This document shows positions 31,067 through 39,695 of a stretch of 64,000 bases of DNA, one piece after another (position 1 is the first letter of the stretch; each line of letters starts with the position of its first letter). The translations under genes and the position numbers were made by a program. The stretch lies in assembly GCF_030814315.1 (NCBI RefSeq), contig NZ_JAUSUV010000002.1:62001-126000 (forward strand), read 5' to 3'. The notes under the pieces are model-generated. The model ran no database searches and was not told the DNA's origin. It was given only the letters and a program-made list of their open reading frames with translations. This stretch comes from Croceifilum oryzae (lineage in GTDB: Bacteria; Bacillota; Bacilli; Thermoactinomycetales; Thermoactinomycetaceae).

Positions 31067-31096
31067 AATACCCGGTTGACCTCGGGTATTTTTTTA
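31067..31096 (+). terminator. Terminator of the ccpN-PDRP-ppdK operon
   Basis: AATACCCG (31067-31074) and CGGGTATT (31083-31090), then TTTTTA. Confidence 0.85.
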
Positions 31097-31417
31097 TTAC
31101 AATGGTTCTAAGATATAGTGTAAAGCTTTTTCTAATATTGAGGATTGGAGCATTTTCTTTTTATGTCATTTTATATATAATTGGAAGAATGTAGAGATCT
31201 CATATGTGGGAAGGAGAAGGCTTATTTTTTGTAGAATTAAGGTGATATGTCTCCTTTGTCACGTAGGTATGACGAAATTCTTCTTGAAGAAAATATTACC
31301 ATGTGAAATAGACACATTATGATGAAGGACTTTTTTGCTGAATGGCGAATAAGTACCAGATGTGTATAGAGGACATATTTCACTACAAAAGTCTGCCAGT
31401 AGAAAGCAGTGGTGGGG
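31097..31417 (+). other. Leader region upstream of dnaG
   Basis: About 320 nt without a supported gene. AAGGAGA near 31210 can pair with TCTCCTT near 31250, and a 9-bp interrupted repeat AATTCTT/GAAGAAAATT follows. A very short frame starting ATGTGGGAAGG lacks a Shine-Dalgarno. No confident promoter pair; TATATAAT-like words occur near 31173. Confidence 0.45.
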
Positions 31418-33247
31418 ATGGGGCGTAGAATTCCAGATGAAGTTATCAATCAAGTCCGCAGACACTTCGACATCGTAGATGTAGTGGGGAAATATGTTCA
31501 GTTAAAAAAAAGTGGGCGTAATTATTTTGGATTATGTCCTTTTCACTCGGAGAAGACCCCTTCTTTCTCGGTAGCTGCTGATAAACAAATTTATCATTGT
31601 TTTGGCTGTGGTGCGGGTGGGGATTCGATTAAGTTTGTCATGGACGTAGAGCACTTAACTTTTTTGGAAGTTGTAGAACGACTCGCTGAAGAAGCAGGGA
31701 TTTCTCTGCCTAATGAAGTAAGAGAACTTACACCTGAAGAAATGGAACGGGCTACGTTATACAAAATTCTTGATCTATCCGCCAAGCTGTATCATCATGT
31801 ATTGATGAACACCCCTCAAGGAAATGATGGAAAGGCTTATCTAGCGCGAAGGAGAGTTAATCCAGAGACTGCACAAGCATTTCAATTAGGATTTGCACCT
31901 AGGTCTTATGACTTTTTATTATCCTTTCTTACTAAACGTGGTTATGCAACTTCCTTAATTGAAAAGGCGGGTCTCATTAAAAAGAACGATTCTCAAGGAA
32001 CTTATCGGGATCGCTTTTATGGACGATTAATGTTTCCGATTCACGATTCCAAGGGGCGTGTGATCGCATTTGGTGCGAGAAGTTTTGAAGAGAGTGAGCA
32101 AGCCAAATACTTAAATAGTCCGGAGACTGGATTGTTTCATAAGCGAAAGCAACTTTATAATCTTTATCGTGCAAAGTCTTCTATCCGTAAAGAACAAAAT
32201 ATCGTTCTTGCCGAAGGTTATATGGATGTCATCATGATGTGGCAAGAAGGTGTTCATACAGGGGTTGCAACACTAGGGACGGCGCTCAGCGAAGATCAAG
32301 TAAACGTGATCAAGCAACATACGAAGAGTGTTATAATTTGCTATGATTCTGACAATGCGGGCCAAAATGCCGCTTTGAAAGCGCTAGAGTTGATGAGACC
32401 CCATGAATTGATGGTGAAAGTAGCGCCACTTCCAATCGGCTTTGATCCAGATGATTACATTCGTCGATTTGGGGGAAATTCTTTTCAGAAGGAAATGATC
32501 GCAGGTGCTGTTTCCTCTATTTCCTTTCAATTAGAACGGGCGAAAAAGGATTTCAGGCTTCAAGATGAGGTAGAACGCCTTACGTATATTCGAAAAGCAG
32601 TTGAAATGATTTCTGATTTGCCCATCGCAATTGAACAAGATCACTATTTGAGAAAACTAGCTGAAGAATTTCAGATCTCAATGGAAGCTTTAAAAGAGGA
32701 ACAAAGGCATATCAGATTTCGAAAGAAAAAGCAAGCCTGGGGGGATAAAGAGGCAGGGAAGTGGAATAATGGGTACAAAGAAGATTCAAGAATGGTATCC
32801 AGAAAGTTGCGTTCCTATCATCCAATCGAACGCGCAGAGATGCACTTACTCGCACATATGATGCGGGATCGCTCTGTTTGTGATTGGGTACAGGATCATT
32901 TAGGAGCGGATTTTCAGACTGAGGTCCATACGGCATTAGTAGCGCACTTGTATTCGTATTATGCAGAAGGTCATCCAGCAGAACTAGGGCAGTTTTTGCA
33001 CAGTCTTAAGGAACCTTCCTTTATTCATAAAGCGACGGAAATTGCGATGATGGATGTCCCCGAAGAAGTATCAGAAGAAGCTCTGAAAGATTATATAAAT
33101 CAAGTAAAGCAAGTTCCATTGGAACGTGAATGGAATAAAAACCAAAAGCTCGTGAAGCAAATCGAACGTGCTGGAGAGCCTATGAAAGCCGCCCAGCTGG
33201 GACTGGAGTTAATTGAACAGCTGAGACAAAAGAAAAAAATGCGGTAA
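31418..33247 (+). CDS. dnaG: DNA primase
   Basis: It synthesises RNA primers for replication with the DnaB-family helicase. The zinc-binding CHC2 domain has C40, H43, C61 and C64 (CPFH ... HCFGCG). The TOPRIM core shows LAEGYMDVI and YDSDNAG, and the C-terminal helicase-interaction domain follows, 609 aa. ATG 31418 matches the usual N-terminus (MGRRIPDEV), but no good Shine-Dalgarno precedes it; GTG 31409 or 31412 are alternatives. dnaG-sigA is the macromolecular synthesis operon. Confidence 0.95.
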   Translation: MGRRIPDEVINQVRRHFDIVDVVGKYVQLKKSGRNYFGLCPFHSEKTPSFSVAADKQIYHCFGCGAGGDSIKFVMDVEHLTFLEVVERLAEEAGISLPNEVRELTPEEMERATLYKILDLSAKLYHHVLMNTPQGNDGKAYLARRRVNPETAQAFQLGFAPRSYDFLLSFLTKRGYATSLIEKAGLIKKNDSQGTYRDRFYGRLMFPIHDSKGRVIAFGARSFEESEQAKYLNSPETGLFHKRKQLYNLYRAKSSIRKEQNIVLAEGYMDVIMMWQEGVHTGVATLGTALSEDQVNVIKQHTKSVIICYDSDNAGQNAALKALELMRPHELMVKVAPLPIGFDPDDYIRRFGGNSFQKEMIAGAVSSISFQLERAKKDFRLQDEVERLTYIRKAVEMISDLPIAIEQDHYLRKLAEEFQISMEALKEEQRHIRFRKKKQAWGDKEAGKWNNGYKEDSRMVSRKLRSYHPIERAEMHLLAHMMRDRSVCDWVQDHLGADFQTEVHTALVAHLYSYYAEGHPAELGQFLHSLKEPSFIHKATEIAMMDVPEEVSEEALKDYINQVKQVPLEREWNKNQKLVKQIERAGEPMKAAQLGLELIEQLRQKKKMR

Positions 33248-33277
33248 TCATGCGATCCAGGAAGGAGGAAACCTACT

Positions 33278-34399
33278 TTGGCGAAAGAACAAAATGTCGA
33301 TACAGAATTAGAATTTACTCTTGAACAATTAAAAAGCCAACTTACAGAGTTAGGGAAAAAACAGGGTTTTTTAAGCTATAAGACCATTATGGAGAAATTA
33401 TCTAGTTACGAACAAGATTCGCAACAGGTAGATGAGTTCTTTGAAACACTAAATGAGCAAGGGATTGATGTAATTAACGAAGGTCAAGATGATGAAGATC
33501 CCTTTAAATTTAATGCTTCAAATAATACGGAGGATCCATATGTCGATGATCTGAGTGTCCCACCAGGGGTTAAGATCAATGATCCTGTTCGCATGTACTT
33601 AAAAGAGATTGGTCGTGTCCCTCTCTTATCCGCTGAAGAGGAAGTCAAGCTTGCCACTCGTATAGAAGAGGGCGATGAAGAGGCAAAACGCCGTCTTGCA
33701 GAAGCGAACTTACGCTTAGTTGTGAGTATTGCGAAAAGATATGTTGGACGCGGGATGCTCTTTCTTGATTTAATCCAAGAAGGAAACATGGGATTGATAA
33801 AAGCTGTTGAGAAATTTGACTACCGGAAGGGGTTCAAATTTAGTACTTACGCAACATGGTGGATCCGTCAAGCGATTACACGTGCTATTGCGGACCAAGC
33901 ACGTACCATTCGGATTCCTGTGCATATGGTGGAGACCATTAATAAATTGATACGTGTCAATCGCCAGTTGCTTCAAGAATTAGGTCGCGAGCCTTCTCCA
34001 GAAGAGATTGCAAACGAGATGGGACTTACTCCAGAGAAAGTCCGTGAGATTCAAAAAATTGCTCAAGAGCCAGTATCGCTGGAAACACCGATTGGGGAAG
34101 AAGACGACTCGCACTTAGGCGACTTTATCCCTGATGATGATGCACAAGCACCTGCAGAGGCGGCAGCCTATGAGTTGCTAAAAGAACAATTAAAAGATGT
34201 ACTAGATACTCTTTCTGAGAGAGAAGAGAATGTACTTCGACTTCGGTTTGGTCTTGATGATGGAAGAACTCGCACACTAGAAGAGGTTGGTAAGGTTTTT
34301 GGTGTTACTCGTGAACGAATTCGTCAGATTGAAGCAAAGGCATTACGCAAGCTTCGCCACCCAAGCAGAAGCAAGCGTTTGAAGGATTTCCTAGAATAA
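33278..34399 (+). CDS. sigA: RNA polymerase primary sigma factor SigA
   Basis: The housekeeping sigma-70 factor, 373 aa. The N-terminal region 1.1 is followed by region 1.2 ([16 protein letters not shown]), regions 2.1-2.4 with [22 protein letters not shown], regions 3 and 4.2 with the helix-turn-helix [16 protein letters not shown]. It starts at TTG with AAGGAGG upstream, 30 nt after dnaG, and is followed by a UUCG-loop terminator. Confidence 0.97.
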   Translation: MAKEQNVDTELEFTLEQLKSQLTELGKKQGFLSYKTIMEKLSSYEQDSQQVDEFFETLNEQGIDVINEGQDDEDPFKFNASNNTEDPYVDDLSVPPGVKINDPVRMYLKEIGRVPLLSAEEEVKLATRIEEGDEEAKRRLAEANLRLVVSIAKRYVGRGMLFLDLIQEGNMGLIKAVEKFDYRKGFKFSTYATWWIRQAITRAIADQARTIRIPVHMVETINKLIRVNRQLLQELGREPSPEEIANEMGLTPEKVREIQKIAQEPVSLETPIGEEDDSHLGDFIPDDDAQAPAEAAAYELLKEQLKDVLDTLSEREENVLRLRFGLDDGRTRTLEEVGKVFGVTRERIRQIEAKALRKLRHPSRSKRLKDFLE

Positions 34400-34433
34400 A
34401 GATTCCGTCTCTTTTTGTGAATTTCAGGTAAAT

Positions 34434-34460
34434 AGCGCCCTTCGGGGTGCTTTTTATTTG
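34434..34460 (+). terminator. Terminator of dnaG-sigA
   Basis: AGCGCCC - TTCG - GGGTGCT (stable UUCG tetraloop, G-U pair allowed), followed by TTTTATTTGG. Confidence 0.9.
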
Positions 34461-34549
34461 GATTGATCTAATTTTATCTTTTTTCATTCCCCAATGCAAA
34501 TCGGAATCCAGCCCAAAATAAGAAGATATGCCAATAATATTGAAAATTA

Positions 34550-34579
34550 TTGAAGTAAACAAACTTATCTGGCTATAAT
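34550..34579 (+). promoter_or_regulatory. SigA promoter of the acyl-CoA dehydrogenase gene
   Basis: TTGAAG (34550-34555), an 18-nt spacer and TATAAT (34574-34579), about 40 nt before the ATG. Confidence 0.75.
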
Positions 34580-34620
34580 GGATTTGAAAGCGCATACAAT
34601 TCGTTGCTGGAGGGGACAAC

Positions 34621-35760
34621 ATGAACTATGATTTAACAGCAGAACAACTTATGATCCGCAATATGATGCGTGACTTTGCGGATGGCGAGGTAGCACCAGA
34701 AGCAGATGAGCGAGATCGAAATAAGGAGTTCCCGCTCGAGATTATGAAGAAGCTAGGAAAGCTAGGGATGATGGGACTCCCATTTGAAGAAGAGTACGGA
34801 GGTGCAGGTGCAGATACGATTTCGTTTGCTATCGCAGTGGAGGAATTAAGTCGGGTATGTGCTTCTACAGGCATTACTTATTCGGCCCACATCTCTCTAG
34901 GCGGTGCTCCGTTGTCGCTATTTGGGACTAAGGAACAAAAAAAGGAATTCCTCGTACCGATTTGTGAAGGGAAGTCCTTAGGAGCATTTGGATTAACAGA
35001 GCCGGGTGCAGGTTCCGATGCAGGGGGAACGATGACAAAAGGAATTCGCCTCGATAGTGGTTGGAGCATCACAGGTTCAAAATGCTTTATTACCAATGCA
35101 AGTTATGCGAAGTTTGTAGCTCTTACTGCTAAGACAGAGACAACAGGTTCTTCGAAAGAGATTACTGCGTTTATTGTACCGACGGATGCACCTGGATTTG
35201 AAGTGATAAGCAACTATCATAAGATGGGATTGCATAGTTCCAATACAACCGAATTGGTTTTAGATCATGTAGAGATAGCGGAGGGTGCTGTGCTTGGAAA
35301 AATAGGAGAAGGCTTTAAACAATTCTTGGTAACTTTGGATGGAGGCAGGATCGGCATTGGTGCTATGGCAGTTGGCATTGCTCAAGGTGCCTATGAACTG
35401 GCGCTCAAATATGCAAAAGAGCGTATGCAGTTTGGCAGATCGCTTTCAAAGTTTCAAGTGATTCAACACAAGTTGGCAGATATGGCGATGGAGATCGAGT
35501 TAGCAAGGACATATGTGTATAAGGCAGCATGGCTGAAGGATCAAAATAGGAAGTATACGACAGAGGCTTCTATATGTAAGCTATACGCATCAGAGATGGC
35601 GATGCGAGTCTGCTCTCAAGCTGTTCAGATTCACGGAGGCTGGGGTTATATGCACGATTATAAAGTAGAGAGAATGTTCCGAGACTGCAAATTAGCTGAG
35701 ATCGGAGAAGGAACGTCTGAAATACAGCGTAATATTATTTCTAGGGAGATCGGTTGTTAG
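34621..35760 (+). CDS. Short-chain-type acyl-CoA dehydrogenase
   Basis: An FAD enzyme that oxidises acyl-CoA to trans-2-enoyl-CoA in fatty-acid or branched-chain degradation. The N-terminal helical domain, the middle beta domain with [14 protein letters not shown] and CFITNA, and the C-terminal helical domain are all present; the catalytic base is the Glu in [11 protein letters not shown] (about E363). The 379-aa length fits butyryl- or short-chain-type enzymes; exact chain-length preference cannot be told. CTGGAGGGG precedes the ATG. No other beta-oxidation gene is adjacent. Confidence 0.93.
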   Translation: MNYDLTAEQLMIRNMMRDFADGEVAPEADERDRNKEFPLEIMKKLGKLGMMGLPFEEEYGGAGADTISFAIAVEELSRVCASTGITYSAHISLGGAPLSLFGTKEQKKEFLVPICEGKSLGAFGLTEPGAGSDAGGTMTKGIRLDSGWSITGSKCFITNASYAKFVALTAKTETTGSSKEITAFIVPTDAPGFEVISNYHKMGLHSSNTTELVLDHVEIAEGAVLGKIGEGFKQFLVTLDGGRIGIGAMAVGIAQGAYELALKYAKERMQFGRSLSKFQVIQHKLADMAMEIELARTYVYKAAWLKDQNRKYTTEASICKLYASEMAMRVCSQAVQIHGGWGYMHDYKVERMFRDCKLAEIGEGTSEIQRNIISREIGC

Positions 35761-35790
35761 ACGTGGAGTATACTTTCTTGTTTATATTTA

Positions 35791-35806
35791 TCGAGCGATC
35801 GTTCGA
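35791..35806. promoter_or_regulatory. GC-rich near-palindrome, possible TetR-type operator
   Basis: TCGAGCGATCGTTCGA is a 16-nt near-perfect palindrome (two mismatched positions) in an AT-rich spacer, of the CGATCG-centred kind often bound by TetR-family regulators of acyl-CoA genes. It lies after the dehydrogenase and before the acetyltransferase. The regulator is unknown. Confidence 0.3.
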
Positions 35807-35857
35807 TCAGTTCTATTTCCATCAGTCTGGATAAAAAATAATCTGTTATAATCCTTG

Positions 35858-35905
35858 TGATATCGCTTCCTGTATAATAAATGGGAGACGATATCATTTT
35901 TTATT
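35858..35905 (+). terminator. Possible terminator before the acetyltransferase gene
   Basis: TGATATCG (35858-35865) and CGATATCA (35889-35896) with a 23-nt loop, then TTTTTTATTT. The stem is AT-rich and the loop long, so it could instead be an operator pair. Confidence 0.4.
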
Positions 35906-35933
35906 TGATTTTATGAAAAGAGGAGTAGCTAAC

Positions 35934-36533
35934 TTGAGTAAAACCCCCATCCTAAAAGATTTTCCTCATTCATTTGAGACGGAGCGATTAATTATCCGTG
36001 CTCCGTTGCCTGGTGACGGTTATGAGATCTGTGAAGCCATGATGGAGACATTGGATATCCTTCAACTTTGGATGCCTTGGGCACAGAAAAAACCAACAGA
36101 AGACGCAGTGGAAGCAAGTGTGAGAAAAGCGCACTGTGAGTTTCTAGAAAGAACGGATTTTCGCTTTCACCTATATGAAAAGGATACAAAGATTTTTGTG
36201 GGGAGTAGTGGATTACATCAGGTGAATTGGCAGATTCCCAAATTTGAAATTGGATACTGGTGTAGAAAAAGCTTTATGGGAAAAGGGTACATAACAGAAT
36301 CGGTAAGAGGTTTAACCGTATTTGCTTTTCAAGTTTTTCATGCTAATCGAATTGAGATTCGTTGTGAAGAGCGCAATATGAAAAGTCGAAAAGTGGCGGA
36401 GAGACTTAACTATCAGTTAGAGGGCGTTTTACGGGATGCTAGTATGAATATGCAGGGGAACCTCACAAATCAGTGTATATACAGTATGATAGCTGATGAT
36501 TTTCGCAAGCTTTCATTGCGCAAAAGCGATTGA
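35934..36533 (+). CDS. GNAT family N-acetyltransferase (RimJ/RimL type)
   Basis: An acetyl-CoA dependent acetyltransferase, substrate unknown. The opening FETERLIIRAP, the middle FEIGYWCRKSFMGKGYITESV (acetyl-CoA loop) and the late N-x-x-S-R-K-V-A-E-x-L segment are typical of the RimJ/RimL branch, including ribosomal protein Ser-N-acetyltransferases. I use TTG 35934 (199 aa) because AAGAGGAG lies 8 nt upstream; ATG 35913 precedes that site. The gene lies between unrelated genes. Confidence 0.85.
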   Translation: MSKTPILKDFPHSFETERLIIRAPLPGDGYEICEAMMETLDILQLWMPWAQKKPTEDAVEASVRKAHCEFLERTDFRFHLYEKDTKIFVGSSGLHQVNWQIPKFEIGYWCRKSFMGKGYITESVRGLTVFAFQVFHANRIEIRCEERNMKSRKVAERLNYQLEGVLRDASMNMQGNLTNQCIYSMIADDFRKLSLRKSD

Positions 36534-36540
36534 GCGTCAA

Positions 36541-36554
36541 TGTAAACGCTTGCA
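36541..36554 (+). promoter_or_regulatory. cre site (CcpA operator) upstream of hppD
   Basis: TGTAAACGCTTGCA fits the cre consensus TGWAARCGYTWNCW at every position. It overlaps the -35 of the putative hppD promoter, the usual arrangement for CcpA repression. Confidence 0.7.
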
Positions 36555-36577
36555 TAAATAGATTTCTACATTGTAAA
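36550..36577 (+). promoter_or_regulatory. Putative hppD promoter
   Basis: TTGCAT (36550-36555), a 16-nt spacer and TGTAAA (36572-36577). Moderate match to SigA consensus, about 40 nt before the ATG. Confidence 0.5.
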
Positions 36578-36620
36578 CTGAAGGAGTAGTTGTAAATTTC
36601 CGATTAAAGGAGAGATTCAG

Positions 36621-37721
36621 ATGACATCTAATGTACATAAAGACCATCTGCCTATTATCGATGTTGATTATTTGGAGATTTACGCTGGAAACGCAAAGCA
36701 AACTGCCTACTTTTTCTGTCAGACTTTTGGTTTCCGTTTTGTTGCGTATAGAGGACTTGAGACAGGAAGCCGTGATAAAGTATCGTACCTATTAGAGCAA
36801 GGAAATATCCGCCTACTGATAAGTGGAGCATACCTTCCTGAGCATGAGATTACGAAGTTTGTGAACCTTCATGGTGATGGAGTTAAAGATATTGCATTTA
36901 GTGTAGAAGACGCTGAACTTGCCTTTGAAGAAGCTGTCAAACGTGGAGCGCTTGCTATTCAGTCACCAACGATTGAAGAAGATGACTTCGGGGTTGTGAA
37001 ACGTGCCATTATTGGAACATATGGCGATGCGGTTCATTCACTAGTTGAACGGAAACAGTATAAAGGAGTCTTTGCACCAGGCTTTGTAGAAGCACCGATG
37101 CAGATCCCAAGCAATCCGGCTGACTTAGTAGCTCTCGACCACGTAGTTGGAAACGTAGAAAGTATGGAAGAATGGGTTTCTTACTACGAGCAAGTGCTTG
37201 GTTTTAAGCAAATGATTCACTTTGATGATGACGATATCAGCACTGAATACTCTGCACTTATGTCGAAAGTGATGACAAGTGGAACAGGTCGCATTAAATT
37301 TCCGATCAATGAACCAGCGAACGGAAAACGCAAGTCTCAAATTCAGGAATATTTAGATTTTTATCGGGGTGCAGGCGTGCAGCATGTTGCGCTCATTACG
37401 AATGATATCGTGCATACGGTGGAAGCATTGCGCAAAAATGGAGTGGAGTTTCTCGATACCCCAGGTTCCTACTATGATGAATTAACGGAGCGGGTAGGAG
37501 AAATTGATGAGCCACTTGATGAATTACGCCGTCTTAGTATCTTGGTAGACCGTGATGACGAGGGTTATCTATTGCAAATCTTTACGAAGCCTCTAGTTGA
37601 CCGTCCAACCTTATTTTTCGAGATTATTCAACGGAAAGGTGCCCGTGGTTTTGGGGAAGGGAACTTTAAAGCATTGTTTGAAGCGATTGAACGTGAGCAA
37701 GAGCGTCGTGGAAATTTATAG
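36621..37721 (+). CDS. hppD: 4-hydroxyphenylpyruvate dioxygenase
   Basis: A non-haem Fe(II) dioxygenase that converts 4-hydroxyphenylpyruvate to homogentisate in tyrosine degradation. Two vicinal-oxygen-chelate domains are seen; the three iron ligands are H174 (LDHVVGN), H255 (VQHVALIT) and E334 (FFEIIQRKG). The 366-aa length is standard. AAAGGAGA precedes the ATG. A cre box upstream suggests catabolite repression. Homogentisate dioxygenase and the rest of the pathway are not in this window, and the gene is followed by its own terminator. Confidence 0.96.
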   Translation: MTSNVHKDHLPIIDVDYLEIYAGNAKQTAYFFCQTFGFRFVAYRGLETGSRDKVSYLLEQGNIRLLISGAYLPEHEITKFVNLHGDGVKDIAFSVEDAELAFEEAVKRGALAIQSPTIEEDDFGVVKRAIIGTYGDAVHSLVERKQYKGVFAPGFVEAPMQIPSNPADLVALDHVVGNVESMEEWVSYYEQVLGFKQMIHFDDDDISTEYSALMSKVMTSGTGRIKFPINEPANGKRKSQIQEYLDFYRGAGVQHVALITNDIVHTVEALRKNGVEFLDTPGSYYDELTERVGEIDEPLDELRRLSILVDRDDEGYLLQIFTKPLVDRPTLFFEIIQRKGARGFGEGNFKALFEAIEREQERRGNL

Positions 37722-37735
37722 GACTATGTCTGGAA

Positions 37736-37768
37736 AACAGACTCTCAGTAGTGGGGTCTGTTTTTTTA
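37736..37768 (+). terminator. Terminator after hppD
   Basis: AACAGAC (37736-37742) pairs with GTCTGTT (37756-37762), followed by TTTTTATG. Confidence 0.8.
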
Positions 37769-37773
37769 TGTAT

Positions 37774-37845
37774 AAACTTTATAAAGATGGGTCACTCTAA
37801 GCAGAAATATGCCAAAGTTTGAGGTGACCCATCTTTATGAAGTTT
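37774..37845 (+). promoter_or_regulatory. 21-bp hairpin covering the start codon of the M1 peptidase gene
   Basis: Arms at 37774-37794 and 37825-37845 are complementary over 21 positions with a single G-U pair in RNA (core ATAAAGATGGGTCA with TGACCCATCTTTAT), loop 30 nt. The 3' arm includes the end of the Shine-Dalgarno GAGGTGA and the ATG at 37837-37839. There is no T-run, so it is not an ordinary terminator. Translational control by start-site occlusion is inference. Confidence 0.7.
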
Positions 37846-39315
37846 ACCAATCAGAAGACTTTTTCTGTTAGTATTTCTGCGATTCTGGTTGTTTTTGCGA
37901 TGAGTAGTACGTTTCTAAAGTTCCATCCAAGCACAACAGAGTCAAAAGCAAATGAAGCCGTAGTTGATCGCCCACATTACCAAATAGAGGCTACCTATGA
38001 TGACCAAAATCAAGTAGTGAAAGGGAAAATGAAGGTTGATCTACCAGAGTCGCGAACGGAGCCTCAGAAAGAAGTTTATTTTCACCTATATCCAAATGTC
38101 TTTCAAAATTGGAAGTACAACAAAGAATCGAAACCACAAAAACCTGGTTTCATTAAGATACAAAATGTAAAAGTAGATGGAAATGCGGTCAAGCAAGAGG
38201 TGCGAAATGAGATCATGAAAGTCTCCTTGCCTCAGGAGTTGGGGAAAGGGAAGTCTGCACGGATTGAGATGGATTACACCTTGCAACTACCAAAAGGGGG
38301 AACGAGGCTTAATACCTTTAAACATACAGCCTTCCTAGCGCAATGGTACCCGATGCTGTCTGTGAAAGACAAAGAAGGATGGCATAATGAACCTTATACA
38401 ACAGTTGGCGACCCTTTTTATACGAACATGTCCGACTTTGACGTTACGTTCCATGTTCCAGAGGGATATCAAGTAATCTCTACTGCCAAGGATCCGATCA
38501 CAAAGAAGGGCGGCGAAATAAAGCTGACGCAACATCAAGTTCGCGATTTTGCCGCTGTTATTACAAAGGATTACCAAGTGGTTCAAGGGAAATCAGGGAA
38601 TATTCAAGTGAATTTGTGGTATCTAGCAGGTATGGACGATGTCAAAGAAGAGCTACATAAAGCAGCAGTCGATGGAATGAAGTTTTTTGGCGAGCGATTT
38701 GGTTCGTATCCATATGAGGAAATCGATGTGGTTCTCGGTGAAACGGGTTACGGGATCGCGGGGATGGAGTATCCGGGATTGGTAACCTCTGTGCCCAAAG
38801 CTCCGAGTCTAAAAGGAGAAGTGCCTGCTGTAAATGTGGTGGCACATGAGCTAGCACATCAGTGGTGGTACGGCGTGGTGGGAAATAATCAGGCCAAAGA
38901 ACCGTGGTTAGATGAGGGGTTAACTAGCTTCTCTGAATTCCTCTATATGAAAAAGCAGAAAGGCGAAAATGGAGACGAATGGTTGAAAAAAGTGGTGACA
39001 CGTACGAATCAGATTCACGATTCCCTACACGTTCATAGTGCACAGAAGCTTTATGATTACCCTGATGAAGTCTATGGATTGATGGTCTATCTTCGTCCAA
39101 CCGCGATGATGTTTGATCTTGTTGGGCAGATTGGTGAAGACAAAGTGATGAAGATTATGAGCACGTACTACCAGAAATTCCAATATCGAACTGCTACAAC
39201 CAAGGATTTCATTCAAGTTGCTAATGAGGTATCAGGAAAGAATTTAACATCTTTCTTTGATCAGTGGTTGTACTTTAAAGCAAATGACTCAAAAAACAAA
39301 AAGTCTGCTTCGTGA
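37837..39315 (+). CDS. Membrane-anchored M1 family metallopeptidase
   Basis: A zinc aminopeptidase of the gluzincin M1 family, 492 aa. An N-terminal hydrophobic segment (about 8-28) directs it to the membrane or outside. The catalytic HELAHQWW has H337, E338 and H341, with the third ligand in WLDEGL (E360). The exopeptidase motif reads GIAGMEYPG rather than the usual GAMEN, common in bacterial secreted M1 proteins. GAGGTGA precedes the ATG, but both lie in a long stem. A short terminator overlaps its stop codon. Confidence 0.92.
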   Translation: MKFTNQKTFSVSISAILVVFAMSSTFLKFHPSTTESKANEAVVDRPHYQIEATYDDQNQVVKGKMKVDLPESRTEPQKEVYFHLYPNVFQNWKYNKESKPQKPGFIKIQNVKVDGNAVKQEVRNEIMKVSLPQELGKGKSARIEMDYTLQLPKGGTRLNTFKHTAFLAQWYPMLSVKDKEGWHNEPYTTVGDPFYTNMSDFDVTFHVPEGYQVISTAKDPITKKGGEIKLTQHQVRDFAAVITKDYQVVQGKSGNIQVNLWYLAGMDDVKEELHKAAVDGMKFFGERFGSYPYEEIDVVLGETGYGIAGMEYPGLVTSVPKAPSLKGEVPAVNVVAHELAHQWWYGVVGNNQAKEPWLDEGLTSFSEFLYMKKQKGENGDEWLKKVVTRTNQIHDSLHVHSAQKLYDYPDEVYGLMVYLRPTAMMFDLVGQIGEDKVMKIMSTYYQKFQYRTATTKDFIQVANEVSGKNLTSFFDQWLYFKANDSKNKKSAS

Positions 39316-39331
39316 TGAAGCAGATTTTTTG
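39304..39331. terminator. Bidirectional terminator, M1 peptidase / GerPA-like gene
   Basis: TCTGCTTC - GTGAT - GAAGCAGA, followed by TTTTTT on the plus strand and by CTTTTTGTTTTTT on the reverse strand. The M1 peptidase stop codon is in the loop. Confidence 0.88.
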
Positions 39332-39335
39332 GCGA

Positions 39336-39554
39336 CTACAGAAATGTACGGCCTAATTGACTAGCGAAGTCGGGATCTATATATACACTCCGTTCGTTAT
39401 TCGCATTGACAGAGAAATCACCTACTGGATCAGCTCCCCCGAGACTGACGGAGTTATTGCAAGGGTTGACTTGAACCGAATTGCCGAGGTTTACTGTGCC
39501 CGTACTACTAACCGCAACAATCCTTACATTGAACAGATTATTACACGTTGGCAT
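39336..39554 (-). CDS. GerPA/GerPF-like small spore protein
   Basis: A 72-aa protein resembling the GerPA/GerPF family, inner-coat proteins that help germinants reach their receptors. The pattern F-N-V-R-I then STGTVNLGNSVQVNP, then GDFSVN and IDPDFASQ matches the family layout of short beta strands and a late D-x-D. AAAGGAG lies 9 nt before the ATG. It is not in a gerP operon; it is a single gene facing the M1 peptidase. Family assignment is from memory of the pattern. Confidence 0.7.
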   Translation of the reverse strand: MPTCNNLFNVRIVAVSSTGTVNLGNSVQVNPCNNSVSLGGADPVGDFSVNANNERSVYIDPDFASQLGRTFL

Positions 39555-39695
39555 ATGGAACGTCTCCTTTCAAAATCCTGTTTACGTATTCATATGAACA
39601 ACGCCTAGAAAAGGTACATCGATCTGATAACTTGCGTTATAATAGATCCATTCATAAAAGAAACAGACGAAGTGTAATAGGAGTGACTTGGTAAC

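Noticed and set aside
31237-31465. Reverse-strand open frames upstream of dnaG
   Set aside because: No ribosome binding sites, low-complexity sequence, and they run into the dnaG start.
34305-34622. 105-aa reverse-strand open frame after sigA
   Set aside because: Covers the sigA 3' end, its terminator and the next gene's promoter; no ribosome site.
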